Made by a program: the position numbers and the translations under genes
Assembly: GCA_965227065.1 (NCBI GenBank)
Contig: CBDDFN010000017.1
Span: forward strand, 25,209-89,208
Length of the DNA stretch: 64,000 bases
Source: CBDDFN01 sp965227065
Lineage (GTDB): Bacteria; Pseudomonadota; Alphaproteobacteria; SPJN01
Direction of reading: 5' to 3'
Notes under the pieces: model-generated
What the model was told of the DNA's origin: nothing
The model's database searches: none
The model's input: only the letters and a program-made list of their open reading frames with translations
In this document: piece by piece, positions 44,104 to 53,094 of the stretch
Layout: each line of letters starts with the position of its first letter
Numbering within the stretch: position 1 is the first letter of the stretch

Positions 44104-46644
44104 ATGATGAGCGCCAGCACACCGAAATCCATTCTGACCAGTGCGGCTTTGGCCCTTGCGCTGTTGAGCGGCACCGCGCTCACCACGCCCGCCCATGCGG
44201 CCAGCGAGTTACGCCAGCTCAACACGATTGCCCTGATGAAACGCGAATTGAGCCGAGTGCGCGGCACCGAGGAGTTTGTTGACCGCGCACTCTATTATCT
44301 TGATCGCTATCCCGAGATGCAGCCTGAATTGCTGGGCGTGGTGGAAGAGCTGCGCCCCGATGTCATGCCGCTGGTCACCCAAAGGCTCGGCACCAGCGTT
44401 CATGCCGAAGTCGGCGCAGCGCGTGTCGCCACCAAAGAGGCAAGCACCCCCTCCAAACTGTTTGACACCACCTGGAAAAAAGCCGCCTGGGCCGGTGGTG
44501 GCGCGGTTGTTATTGGCGGCGGCATTCTGGCCCTGTCCGGCGGCGGTGGCGGCAAATCCAGCTCCGGCACCGGGACGCCGGACACGCCGTCCGATCCCGA
44601 CCCTGATTTGCCGGTGACCGAAGACCCCGATACTTTCGACACGGCTGAATATCGCCGCAACACCGGCAATCATGCCCTCAATGCCAATCAGGCCTATGCG
44701 CGGGGCGTGACCGGACAAGGTGTGATTGTCGGCATTCTGGATGACGGGGTCACCCAGACCAACACGGTGGATGAGTTTCCCACCATCAGCCTGAGCCGCG
44801 ATTATGTCGGCCAGGATAACAGCCCCCCCGAATTGCATGCCAATTTCATCGCCAGCATCGTGGCGGGGACCCGCAATGACAGCCAAAGCCACGGCATCGC
44901 CTATGGGGCGACGCTGTATGACTATAAGATCTCCACCGAGTCGGGCGTCTTTGCCGATGATGCCACAATCGGCCAAGCCTATACCGACGCCCACAATGAC
45001 GGTGTTCTTGTCCTAAACGCGTCTTACGGCACCAACAATTCGCTGGGCGCGCCGCAAGAAGGCGACCGCGCACTGATTGATGCCGCCTTTGGCAATGAGA
45101 TTGCCGCCATCCGCACTTTCAAGTCGAACGGGGGCAGCGACCGGGGGACGGTGATTGTCTATTCCACCGGCAATGAAAGCCGCTCGCAACCGAGCTTTGA
45201 ATCGCTGTTTCCCTGGTACTATCCCGAGCTTGAAGGCAATGTGCTGACGGTCACCGCGCTCAATGCCAATTTCAATCCTGACAATTATGATCCCGCCACC
45301 GTGCAACTGGCCGGTTATGCCAACCGCTGCGGGGCGGCGATGAACTGGTGCTTGACCGCGCCGGGCACCGATATTCTGACCGAAAATTTCAACGGTACAT
45401 CATTCCGCATTTCGGGCACCAGCTTCGCTACCCCCTTCGTGGTGGGCGCGGCCGCCCTGCTGGGTCAGGCCTTTCCCAATCTGACGGTTGAAGAGATTGT
45501 CGAAATCCTGCTTGTGACCGCCACCGATCTGGGTGCGGAAGGCGTTGATCCGGTGTTTGGCTACGGGCTCGTTAATCTGGAACAAGCGTTCGAGCCCGTC
45601 GGCCAGACCAGCACCCTGTCGGTTTCCGGCGTGCGCTACACTCCCGAAGAGGGCGATGGCAGCCTGAGCGGGACACGCAGCTTTTCTGGCCTGGGGTCAT
45701 CCACTGTCGCGGTGCCTGTCTATGACAGCTATGACCGCCGGTTTGATCGCTCCGCCAGCAGCTTTGCCGACAAGGACGCCGCCGCCCTTGGCCTGACCAA
45801 CCGGCTGGGCCGCATGCTCGATGGCAATTCGGTCCAGGCCAAATTTGAAACGCCCGATGGCGCACGCCATCTGGTGAGCACGGCGGGTTCGGTCACCGGC
45901 ACTGAAAAATCGTATGCCTTCAGAGGCGAGCGCACGGAGCTGTTCGGGGCCAGCGATATTCGCAGCCAGCTCAGCTTCGGTCTCACAGCCCGCGACGAAG
46001 GCGGCTTTGGCCTGCGCTATCAGCTGAGCGACGATGTGCAAGGCTTTACCGAGTTTGGCACCGGCGCCAACTATCTGTACGCCGCGCCGGGCTTTTCGGT
46101 CCCCGCGGGCAAGGGCGCCTTTGATACCGCGCTTGTGGTGATGCGGGAACAAGGCACGATCCTGGGCGAGGCTGGCCAGGATTTGTTCGAAACCGACGGC
46201 GTAAGTGTCAGCGCGGGTCTGGTCAGCCAATACCGGCTCGCCCTGAGCGACAAGTTCAGCCTGTCGGCCAATGCCGCGCTTGTGCAGGTCAGCTATGAGG
46301 GGGGAAACAATTTCATCGCAGCCCTTGATGGTACCGCAGCGCGCGCCGAACTGGCAGCCGCTTATCGCAGCGCGGGACTTGAAGGCGTGCTGAGCCTTGA
46401 AAGCCCGCTGCATTATATAGCCGGCCACGCCACTACCCAGCATTTCGCGCCGCGTGTGGGCATTGTCACCGACAAATCGGCGCTGAGCCAGGAAGCCCCC
46501 TTGCTGGTCAATATCAAAGCCAGCATGCCGTTCATTCGCAAATCCGCGCGCGCCCGCGCACAGCTGAGCTATGCGCTCAATGATGCGACCGATCCCAATC
46601 GCGGTCGGGCTGAAATGATTGTCGGGCTGACGGTGCAGTTCTAG
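44104..46644 (+). CDS. Subtilisin-family (S8) autotransporter protease
   Basis: A signal peptide (SILTSAALALALLSGTALTTPAHA) leads to a 90-residue helical pre-region, a Gly-rich hydrophobic stretch (WAGGGAVVIGGGILALSGGGGG), and an S8 catalytic domain: Asp213 in ILDDGV, His245 in ELHANFIASIVAG, Ser440 in ISGTSFATP. The last 280 residues are an outer-membrane beta-barrel ending in VGLTVQF. The His context is LHANF instead of HGTH, unusual. It would be delivered to the cell surface and may cleave itself or host/environmental proteins. The ATG at 44104 follows GAGAGGG; a GTG at 44086 is also open. Stop interlocks with DUF4345. Confidence 0.92.
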   Translation: MMSASTPKSILTSAALALALLSGTALTTPAHAASELRQLNTIALMKRELSRVRGTEEFVDRALYYLDRYPEMQPELLGVVEELRPDVMPLVTQRLGTSVHAEVGAARVATKEASTPSKLFDTTWKKAAWAGGGAVVIGGGILALSGGGGGKSSSGTGTPDTPSDPDPDLPVTEDPDTFDTAEYRRNTGNHALNANQAYARGVTGQGVIVGILDDGVTQTNTVDEFPTISLSRDYVGQDNSPPELHANFIASIVAGTRNDSQSHGIAYGATLYDYKISTESGVFADDATIGQAYTDAHNDGVLVLNASYGTNNSLGAPQEGDRALIDAAFGNEIAAIRTFKSNGGSDRGTVIVYSTGNESRSQPSFESLFPWYYPELEGNVLTVTALNANFNPDNYDPATVQLAGYANRCGAAMNWCLTAPGTDILTENFNGTSFRISGTSFATPFVVGAAALLGQAFPNLTVEEIVEILLVTATDLGAEGVDPVFGYGLVNLEQAFEPVGQTSTLSVSGVRYTPEEGDGSLSGTRSFSGLGSSTVAVPVYDSYDRRFDRSASSFADKDAAALGLTNRLGRMLDGNSVQAKFETPDGARHLVSTAGSVTGTEKSYAFRGERTELFGASDIRSQLSFGLTARDEGGFGLRYQLSDDVQGFTEFGTGANYLYAAPGFSVPAGKGAFDTALVVMREQGTILGEAGQDLFETDGVSVSAGLVSQYRLALSDKFSLSANAALVQVSYEGGNNFIAALDGTAARAELAAAYRSAGLEGVLSLESPLHYIAGHATTQHFAPRVGIVTDKSALSQEAPLLVNIKASMPFIRKSARARAQLSYALNDATDPNRGRAEMIVGLTVQF

Positions 46645-46991
46645 GCGCTCAACAACAGCGCCGCACCGGCAAGCTCAATCCCGAAAAAGACGACCGGCCA
46701 GAGTCCGGGCCGGTCGAACACGGCCCCCACCACACGGCCCGCAGCCATGCCGAGCAGCGCCACGGCAACTGCCAGAACGACGCCTTCAAGCAATGCAGGC
46801 TTGATCAGCGGGGCCAGCAGCAATGCCCCAATCGCCACGCCAAAGCCGCCATAGACTGCGCGGATTTCGTTGCGGCCATCCCCGGTTTCCACCACCACCC
46901 CGAAGCGGTCGACGATTTTGTGGGGGAAGGCCAGCGCATAAAGCCCCATCGCCGCAAACAAGCCCGATACCAGATAGATTTGAAATGCCAT
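46641..46991 (-). CDS. DUF4345 family membrane protein
   Basis: A 116-residue protein with four hydrophobic segments (YLVSGLFAAMGLYALAF, NEIRAVYGGFGVAIGALLLAPLI, LEGVVLAVAVALLGMAAGRVVGA, WPVVFFGIELAGAALLLSA) and the DUF4345-like NEIRAVYGGF. Function unknown. The start at 46991 has GGGAGAG upstream. It ends in the convergent stop of the autotransporter and is divergent from DUF2855, with an 11-bp repeat array in between. Confidence 0.82.
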   Translation of the reverse strand: MAFQIYLVSGLFAAMGLYALAFPHKIVDRFGVVVETGDGRNEIRAVYGGFGVAIGALLLAPLIKPALLEGVVLAVAVALLGMAAGRVVGAVFDRPGLWPVVFFGIELAGAALLLSA

Positions 46992-47010
46992 GACACTCTC
47001 CCTGTTCATC

Positions 47011-47065
47011 GGCCCAACACTGGCCCAACACTGGCCCAACACTGGCCCAACACTGGCCCAACACT
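47011..47065. repeat. Five 11-bp tandem repeats
   Basis: GGCCCAACACT occurs five times without interruption or mismatch, then breaks off in GGCGC. Each junction contains TGGCCCA, whose halves are inverted (TGG/CCA), so the single strand may pair with itself. The array lies between the DUF4345 start and the DUF2855 start, in their shared promoter region. It is too short and spacer-free to be CRISPR. Confidence 0.9.
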
Positions 47066-47184
47066 GGCGCAGCCCAGGTTATCGTGTCCATTCCCTTACA
47101 GGTAAGCGTGTCTTCGCGCTTGAACCCCGCGCCCATCCTGTCACACTGGAAGGCAACAAAGCACAAGAAGCAACAGGACAGACC

Positions 47185-48264
47185 ATGACCGAAACCATCA
47201 GCCAGTTTGAAGTCCGCCGCGATGCCATGAATGAAGTGCGCTGGTCCGAGCTTGCTGCCGCCCCGCTCAATCCCGGCGAGGTCCGCGCCAGCGTTGAGCG
47301 GTTCGGCTTTACCGCCAACAATATCACCTATGGCGTTGCGGGCGACATGATCGGCTATTGGAAATTTTATCCCGCTGCAGACGGTTATGGTGTCATCCCG
47401 GTCTGGGGCTATGCGACCGTCACGGAAAGCGCCAATGACGACATCCCGCCGGGCACCCGGTTTTGGGGGTTTTTGCCCATGGCCAGCCATGTCACCCTTA
47501 ATCCGGTCAGCATCTCCCCCCATGGCTTCATCGATGCCACACCCCATCGGGTCGAGCTGCCGCCGGTCTATAATCAATATCAGCTTGCCCCGGCAGACCC
47601 GGCCGCCGACAGCGGTGCCGAGGATGCCGATCTGGTCTTTCGCCCGTTATTCACCACCGGGTTCTTGATTGATGACTGGCTGGCCGAGCATGATTTTTTC
47701 GGGGCCGAGCAGGTTGTGCTCGCCTCAGCCTCGTCAAAAACCGCCCTGGGCGCAGCCTTCTGCATCCACTCAAACCGGGAAGTCGGGCTGGTCGGCCTGA
47801 CCTCCAAAGCCAATGAAGCCTTTGTTGAGCGCACCGGCTATTATTCCGATGTGACACGCTATGGCGCGATCGGCACGCTGGACGCCGCCAAGCCGACCGC
47901 CTTTGTTGACATGTCGGGGAATGGCCAGGTGATCGGCGAGGTGCATGTGCGGTTTGGCAAAAACCTCAAGGTCAGTTCCATCGTCGGCATGACTCATTGG
48001 GACAAGATGGGTCCGCCGCAGGACCTTCCCGGACCCAAACCCGCCATGTTCTTTGCCCCCGACATCATCAAAGCCCGCATGGCCGACTGGGGGCCAGAAG
48101 AGTTCAATGCGCGTGTGCGCGCCGCCGCCACCGCCTTTGCCCAGGACAGCAAGCGCTTTCTGGATATTCACAAGGCACGCGGCCCTGCAGCGATCGAGAA
48201 GCTGTATCACACCATGCGCGATGGTCATGTACCCCCGCAGGAAGGCCATATTCTGAACTTCTGA
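47185..48264 (+). CDS. DUF2855 family protein
   Basis: The 359-residue protein has an MDR-like N-terminus (LNPGEVRASVERFGFTANNITYGVAG, PVWGYATVTESAN) and continues VVLASASSKTALGAAFCIHSNREVGLVGLTSKANEAFVERTGYYSDV and FVDMSGNGQVIGEVHVRFG, the DUF2855 pattern. It resembles a degenerate quinone reductase but has no assigned reaction. The start at 47185 fits family length; the frame is open through the repeat array, where it is not expected to be coding. A short-chain dehydrogenase follows 31 bp downstream. Confidence 0.87.
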   Translation: MTETISQFEVRRDAMNEVRWSELAAAPLNPGEVRASVERFGFTANNITYGVAGDMIGYWKFYPAADGYGVIPVWGYATVTESANDDIPPGTRFWGFLPMASHVTLNPVSISPHGFIDATPHRVELPPVYNQYQLAPADPAADSGAEDADLVFRPLFTTGFLIDDWLAEHDFFGAEQVVLASASSKTALGAAFCIHSNREVGLVGLTSKANEAFVERTGYYSDVTRYGAIGTLDAAKPTAFVDMSGNGQVIGEVHVRFGKNLKVSSIVGMTHWDKMGPPQDLPGPKPAMFFAPDIIKARMADWGPEEFNARVRAAATAFAQDSKRFLDIHKARGPAAIEKLYHTMRDGHVPPQEGHILNF

Positions 48265-48295
48265 TCTGTCGTGGCTCAGGCTGCGTTCAACCTGT

Positions 48296-49006
48296 ATGAC
48301 CCGGTCTGCTTTGATAGTCGGCGCAGCGGGCGGCATTGGCGCTGCTCTTTCGCGCGCCTTGTGTTCTGATCCCGCGATCAGCACCGTGTATGGCTGGGCG
48401 CGGGATGGCCGCACAATCACCCCCCATGCCAAACTGTGTCCCGCCAGCGTCGATTGCCTTGATGAAGATCAGATCCAGTCGGCGGCAGCCGCGCTTGAAA
48501 ATCCGGGTGTGGTCATCATCGCCACGGGCATGCTGCACAGTTCCGCTCACAAGCCCGAAAAAAGCTGGAAGCAGCTGACAGCAGAAGGGCTTGGCCAAAG
48601 CTTTGCCGCCAACACAATTGCCCCTGCCCTTGTCTTGAAACATGTCTTGCCCTGCCTGGACCGAAGCAGCCCGGCGCGTTTGGGTGTCCTCAGCGCCCGG
48701 GTGGGATCAATCTCTGACAATGAATTGGGGGGCTGGTACGGATACCGGGCCAGCAAGGCCGCACTGAACCAGATCATCAAGACCACCGCGATCGAGCTGG
48801 CGCGCAAATCGCCCGAAGCTGCGCTGGTGGGCTTGCACCCCGGCACGGTCCACACCGGGCTCAGCGCACCCTTCCAGACCGGAGTAAGACACGCCATCTT
48901 CACCCCTGACGAGGCCGCACCCCGGCTTCTCGCCGTTCTCAAAAGCCGGACCCCGCAGCATTCGGGCCGCTGCTTTGATTTCACCGGCGAGATAGTCCCC
49001 GCCTGA
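48296..49006 (+). CDS. Short-chain dehydrogenase (C-factor-like SDR)
   Basis: A 236-residue classical SDR with a GAAGGIGAALSRAL cofactor loop, an ATGMLHSS segment in place of NNAG, and the catalytic YGYRASKAALNQIIKT. The active Ser lies in GVLSARVGSIS. It resembles CsgA/C-factor SDRs with unknown substrate. It shares a strand with DUF2855 and may be in the same unit. Confidence 0.87.
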   Translation: MTRSALIVGAAGGIGAALSRALCSDPAISTVYGWARDGRTITPHAKLCPASVDCLDEDQIQSAAAALENPGVVIIATGMLHSSAHKPEKSWKQLTAEGLGQSFAANTIAPALVLKHVLPCLDRSSPARLGVLSARVGSISDNELGGWYGYRASKAALNQIIKTTAIELARKSPEAALVGLHPGTVHTGLSAPFQTGVRHAIFTPDEAAPRLLAVLKSRTPQHSGRCFDFTGEIVPA

Positions 49007-49092
49007 ATGGCCCACCTCAAACAGTGGACGTCACGTAACCGTCACGCCATCATGGTCTATGAAACGGGGCTGTAATTTGTGTGAGGGTCGCT

Positions 49093-49734
49093 ATGAGCGA
49101 TGTGGTGGAACTGGTCTTCCGTCTTGAAATACGGTTGGCTGCGGGGATGCGCGATGATGCCGGCGAAATCGCCGCCATGGTCAATTCTGCGGCCAGCGAG
49201 GACTTTCCCGGCAGGGTGCACAAGATCACCTGGGCGCGCACATCGGGACGTCTGATCGAAGTGGAAAACCGTGGCGACAAGCTGATTGCCTACACTGCGC
49301 TTGAACTGTCCGGGCTGGCCGATGCAGCCCCCAGCTTCAATTCCGCCGAGGCATTTGCCGCCAATGCCGGTTTTTTGAAAACCCTGCTGGGCAGTGTGCT
49401 TGCCCCGCCCGCCAAACAGCTTGGTGTTGATCAGCTGTTCATCGAACACACGGTTCCAGTGGCCCCGCGCACCTCGGCGCAGCCTGAAAACGTCCAGCCG
49501 CCTGCCAAGCAGGTCAACACATCGACCGCCATGGCGATGTTTTTCACGATCTTGTCGATCTTGTTTGCCGGTCTGTTTGCCTTCTCCTGGCAGGATCTCA
49601 AAGCCGACAACAAGCTTTTGCGCGATGAAATTCTGCGCGTTGAAGACCGGCTGCAACGCAAGGCGCATCAGACCGAGCTCCGCCTCAATTCAGTTCAGAC
49701 AGAGCTCGATCATCTATCGTCAAAAGATCAGTAG
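49093..49734 (+). CDS. Single-pass membrane protein with C-terminal coiled coil, unknown
   Basis: From the ATG at 49093 (GAGGGT upstream) the protein has a 140-residue soluble N-terminal region without known motifs, a Pro/Gln linker, a transmembrane helix (AMAMFFTILSILFAGLFAF) near residues 150-170, and a final 45-residue coiled coil (DNKLLRDEILRVEDRLQRKAHQ). It resembles no family I know. It converges on the EF-hand gene with a 3-bp gap. Two copies of CGTCACG, 11 bp apart (49030-49047), lie in its upstream region and could be a regulator site. Confidence 0.65.
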   Translation: MSDVVELVFRLEIRLAAGMRDDAGEIAAMVNSAASEDFPGRVHKITWARTSGRLIEVENRGDKLIAYTALELSGLADAAPSFNSAEAFAANAGFLKTLLGSVLAPPAKQLGVDQLFIEHTVPVAPRTSAQPENVQPPAKQVNTSTAMAMFFTILSILFAGLFAFSWQDLKADNKLLRDEILRVEDRLQRKAHQTELRLNSVQTELDHLSSKDQ

Positions 49735-49737
49735 TGG

Positions 49738-50154
49738 CTACTGGCCCTGACCGGCAAACTCGTCACGGCTGATCGAGTTTGAGCCATCCTTGTCAATGGC
49801 GTTGAAGCGGTCGCGGCCGGCATTTTGCCATTCGGTCCGCGTGATTTTCTGATCGCTGTTTTTGTCAGCCGCATCGAAGCGCTTTTTCTTCAGCGCCTGA
49901 AGCTTGAGCGCGCGCGGACCCTTCATGGTCAGTGCCTTGCCCATATGCTCATCCCGGGTCAGTTGATTGTTGCCATTCTCATCCATGCCTTCAAACCGGG
50001 CTTTGAGATCGGCTTCATATTCATCGCGCGAGATTTCGCCGGAATTGTCGGCGTCAAGCGCCTGAAAACGCGCCAGACGCGGGCCACGGGGGTCTGCCAT
50101 CAACGGGGTAACAAGAACAGCAGCAAGGGTTGCGCCGAGAATAATTTTCTTCAT
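49738..50154 (-). CDS. Exported EF-hand calcium-binding protein
   Basis: The Met at 50154 opens a signal peptide (MKKIILGATLAAVLVTPLMA). The mature 119 residues hold four EF-hand loops: DADNSGEISRDE, DENGNNQLTRDE, DKNSDQKITRTE and DKDGSNSISRDE, each with the standard Asp/Asn and Glu ligands. It should bind Ca2+ in the periplasm. Such short proteins are common in marine alphaproteobacteria with no known partner. The frame opens further upstream, where no ribosome-binding site is seen. Confidence 0.9.
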   Translation of the reverse strand: MKKIILGATLAAVLVTPLMADPRGPRLARFQALDADNSGEISRDEYEADLKARFEGMDENGNNQLTRDEHMGKALTMKGPRALKLQALKKKRFDAADKNSDQKITRTEWQNAGRDRFNAIDKDGSNSISRDEFAGQGQ

Positions 50155-50365
50155 GGGGTGCCTCCAACCGGGGTGAACTAACCCGATCATGCCCCTGACA
50201 TTGTGACAAGAGCATGGCGTTTCCCATATCCCCAAGCGGCCATTGATCTGGCCACTTGCCGGTCCCCGGCTCGGTCGCAGTCGGGGGCAAGGGATTGGCT
50301 GGGGTCTCCAGCCACCGGGAACCGGCAGCGCCCATGCGGGCCTGGGCAGACCCGCAAGGAAGGGT
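50155..50365. other. Intergenic region, no gene seen
   Basis: The 211 bp between the EF-hand start and the Usp stop hold no credible reading frame. GC-rich inverted stretches (for example GGTCTCCAGCC and GGGCCTGGGCAGACCCGC) could terminate the Usp transcript, but no T-run follows. Confidence 0.5.
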
Positions 50366-51230
50366 TCAGTGCGCCATCAAAACCGGGATATCGGCATCCC
50401 ACAGAACACCACGGGTTGCCCCGCCCAGAATAAGTTCGCGCATTCGGGAATGGCCATAGGCGCCCATGCACAACATGTCGGCACCGACTTCACGCGCGCG
50501 GGCCAGCAATTGATCAGCCACCGGCTCACGCGTGTCGCGCACCAGATCGACTTCGACATCAATGCCCTTGTGCAGGAAGGTTTCATTGATGTCGTGCGTG
50601 TCAGGCGCGTCATCGCCATCAATGATCATGATCACCGACACCCGGCTTGCGGTTTCAAGGAACGGACGCCGCCGCCCACAATGTCCGGGCCGCTTCCTTC
50701 GTATCGGTCCAGGCAATCGCAATATGTTTGCCGATTGTGTCACCCGTGCCTTCGGGAACGATCAGCACAGGATGGCCGCTTTCAAATAGGGCCGCTTCAG
50801 CCGCAACCATTTCGGTTTCGCGCGCCGCGCCTTGCGGACGGGGAACCACGGTCAGATCATGGGTGCGTCCCGCCCGCGCCAGCTCATCGCCTTCATGGCC
50901 CCGGCGCAGCAAAAACCGAACCGTCAGCCCCTCGCGGTCCGGCAGGGTGCCATTGCTGATGCTTTTGAGGTTCTGGGTCTCTTCTTCAAACATTTGACGG
51001 GCCAGACGCGCGCGTTCTTCCGCGGCTTTTCTGGCCTCTTCAACAATTGATCCGGGCAGCGGGTCGCCCAAACCCGGTGCTGCGGCCCAGCGCAGATGTT
51101 GCATATCAAGTTCAACATGAAGCCCGTCAACCAGCGAGGGACGGGTCTTGCCGACCGCGAGCGCGGCCTTCAAGGCATCCCGGCTTTCTTCGGTGCCGTT
51201 CATCAGGGTCAAGATACGGGTATATGCCAT
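50366..51230 (-). pseudogene. Universal stress protein (tandem Usp), broken by a frameshift
   Basis: From the ATG at 51230 (MAYTRILTLMNG) the first domain and start of the second read normally to AIAWTDTKEAARTLWAAA, then hit TGA after SVP. One base earlier in the other frame the protein continues PFLETASRVSVIMIIDGDD and ends GAYGHSRMRELILGGATRGVL...PVLMAH, the Usp ATP-binding pattern. A single extra base (the A at 50666 on the plus strand, or one nearby) explains it. Repaired, the protein would be about 288 residues with two Usp domains. An FNR box precedes it. It may be a real null mutation, a sequencing error, or programmed slippage; a slippery run is not obvious. Confidence 0.85.
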
Positions 51231-51293
51231 TTTTGCCTCCAATCGTTCTTGCGTCCGATGAGGCAACTTTAGAAGCCTTTGTTCTACATTTCA

Positions 51294-51307
51294 TTGACGT
51301 GGATCAA
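51294..51307 (-). promoter_or_regulatory. FNR box upstream of the Usp gene
   Basis: TTGACGTGGATCAA matches TTGAT-N4-ATCAA with one change. On the minus strand a TAAAGT -10 sits at 51266-51271, so the box centre falls at about -41.5, the class II position. The box overlaps the tetR stop codon. Confidence 0.75.
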
Positions 51308-51930
51308 TCGTCAACCTGATCCACCAGCAACATTCCCGCCCGCACATATTCCGTGATCACCGCCTCGCGATCGAGCTCGGCATCCTCGGTGAATGCCAGT
51401 TCAAACACGATGGCATAAAGCATGCGGGTGATCAGCCAGGTCTGGACCTTGACGTCGCGCAACACCACGCGGCTTGAAATCCGGTCCCGCACCGCCGCCA
51501 CCAAAGCGGCAAAGCGCGCATCGGTTTCAATCATGGCGGGCAGCTTTTTCAGATAGTCCACTTCGCGGAAAATGATGCGGTACAGCACCCTGTCGCGCGC
51601 CAGATGATCGACCACGCGCGACAGCCACAAATGGGTCCCCGCAGGCGCATCGAGTTTGACGCCATCATCGGCGGCGCGCTCCATCTCGGCAAACAGATCC
51701 GCAAGCGCGCGCTCGGCAACCTGGGCAACCACGGCTTCCTTGTTGGGAAAGAACTCATAGACCGTCCCGATCCCCACACCGGCTTTTTCGGCAATGGCAT
51801 TGGTGGTGAGGTCAAGCGGCCCCTGCTCCCGCAAAAGCCGAGCGCATCCCTCGACAATCGCCTCGAAGCTCGCCTTGCCATGGGCCCGCTGCGGCAGCTT
51901 TCGGGGTGTTAAATCAAGACTTTGACCCAA
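51304..51930 (-). CDS. TetR-family regulator
   Basis: The N-terminal HTH reads FEAIVEGCARLLREQGPLDLTTNAIAEKAGVGIGTVYEFFPNKEAVVAQVAERAL, the TetR DNA-binding pattern. The rest is a helical ligand-binding domain without assignable ligand. The start is not an ATG: TTG at 51930 has AGGAAGG ten bases upstream and is preferred to TTG at 51939. It is divergent from the DUF2236 gene, and the operator at 51973-51988 lies between them, so it most likely represses that gene and itself. Its stop overlaps the FNR box of usp. Confidence 0.9.
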   Translation of the reverse strand: MGQSLDLTPRKLPQRAHGKASFEAIVEGCARLLREQGPLDLTTNAIAEKAGVGIGTVYEFFPNKEAVVAQVAERALADLFAEMERAADDGVKLDAPAGTHLWLSRVVDHLARDRVLYRIIFREVDYLKKLPAMIETDARFAALVAAVRDRISSRVVLRDVKVQTWLITRMLYAIVFELAFTEDAELDREAVITEYVRAGMLLVDQVDD

Positions 51931-51972
51931 TGGTGCCAACCCTTCCTGTCCCCCGGTCTTAGCCGAGTTTAT

Positions 51973-51996
51973 TTGAGCTTTGGCTCAAGTTAGAAT
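51973..51996 (+). promoter_or_regulatory. TetR operator and -10 of the DUF2236 gene
   Basis: TTGAGCTTTGGCTCAA (51973-51988) is a perfect 6-bp inverted repeat with a 4-bp spacer. TAGAAT at 51991-51996 is a near-consensus -10 just after it. A regulator bound here would cover the space between -35 and -10, the classic TetR block. Confidence 0.72.
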
Positions 51997-52029
51997 CTCC
52001 TCCATTTTGTTGCAATGGGAGTTCTCATC

Positions 52030-52977
52030 ATGGCTGTTGTCGACACCGCCTTGCCCCAACCCATTCGCGCGCTCGACCGGGTGCCGTTCTTGCGATCCAA
52101 ACGCGATGAGCTCAAAGATTTTCTGCTGTCGGTGACAACGCCGCGCATGGCGGGCCTGACGGTCGACTATTCAGCCCCTGCGGGTGATCCCGGCGAACTG
52201 GGCCCCGATTCGATGAGCTGGAAAGTGTTCCGTCACATTCCCGTTGTGCTGGCCGGGGCCGGTACAGCCGTCCTGCTTGAGATGATTGACCGGCATGTCG
52301 GTGCGGGCGTCAGTCAGTTTTCCACCTATCGGGAAGACCCGATCTCGCGTCTGCGGGGTACCCTGTCACCGGCTTACGCCTACGCCTATGCACCGACCGG
52401 CTATGTCGATGCACTGGCCAGCCGCATTGCTGCGCGTCACAAGGCCATTCAGGGCCAGGCGTTTGACAATTCATCCTATCAGGCAATGGATCCGGGCCTG
52501 TTTTCCTGGGTGCATGCCACGGCCATTTTCGGCTTCATGCAGGCTTATGCGCGCTTTGTTGAACCCGGCGTGTCGATGGCTGACCGGGACCGCTATATCG
52601 CTGAAGCAAGCCCCTTTGCCCGGGCGCTGGGCTGCTCGGTGGTTCCTGAAAGCTGGTCGGACATTCTGGATTATTTCGAAGATTACAGGAAATCGGGCCA
52701 GCTGAGCCACACGCCTTATGTGGAAGAATTCAAGACGGCTGCTCAAACTGCCAAACAGGCCCCGCTGGGTTCAGGCGGCTGGCTCTTGCAAGTCAGCTAC
52801 ACCATGTTGCCCGACTGGGCGATTGAGTATGTCCAGCCATCTTATTCAAAGTTCGGCCTGACGATGGGTGATCTGATGGTGCGGGTGGGCTCAAAAACTC
52901 TCACCACTTTGGTGCCTGATGATGTTCCAGCGGCCGCCTGCGCCCGCGCCGGTATCCCGGTTGCGCATATTTCGTAA
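52030..52977 (+). CDS. Oxygenase MpaB / DUF2236 family protein
   Basis: The start at 52030 follows GGGAG at 52017-52021; the frame also opens at 52015. The 315-residue protein has the DUF2236 pattern: PDSMSWKVFRHIPVVLAGAGTAVLLEMIDRHVGAGVSQFSTYREDPISRLRGT-like heme region and LFSWVHATAIFGFMQAYARFV, with the conserved His/Arg segment. Members include latex-clearing and mycophenolate-pathway enzymes, which use a b-type heme. It is controlled, by inference, by the divergent TetR. Confidence 0.87.
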   Translation: MAVVDTALPQPIRALDRVPFLRSKRDELKDFLLSVTTPRMAGLTVDYSAPAGDPGELGPDSMSWKVFRHIPVVLAGAGTAVLLEMIDRHVGAGVSQFSTYREDPISRLRGTLSPAYAYAYAPTGYVDALASRIAARHKAIQGQAFDNSSYQAMDPGLFSWVHATAIFGFMQAYARFVEPGVSMADRDRYIAEASPFARALGCSVVPESWSDILDYFEDYRKSGQLSHTPYVEEFKTAAQTAKQAPLGSGGWLLQVSYTMLPDWAIEYVQPSYSKFGLTMGDLMVRVGSKTLTTLVPDDVPAAACARAGIPVAHIS

Positions 52978-53046
52978 CAATCTGTTTACCCTAAACGGTT
53001 GGTAACTCTACTTTTTTCAGATTTGTAAGGAATTTCTAAACCACAG

Positions 53047-53060
53047 TTGATCTATATCAA
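53047..53060 (+). promoter_or_regulatory. FNR box upstream of the candidate small RNA
   Basis: TTGATCTATATCAA is a perfect FNR/FixK-type inverted repeat. At the class II distance the start would fall near 53095, but the -10 there (CAATTT) is poor, so the exact promoter is uncertain. Confidence 0.7.
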
Positions 53061-53094
53061 TGTGGTTGGTGCCGCTTTGGACCAATTTGTGCAC

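Noticed and set aside
47011..47065. Possible CRISPR array
   Set aside because: Repeats are 11 bp and directly adjacent with no spacers; no cas genes nearby.
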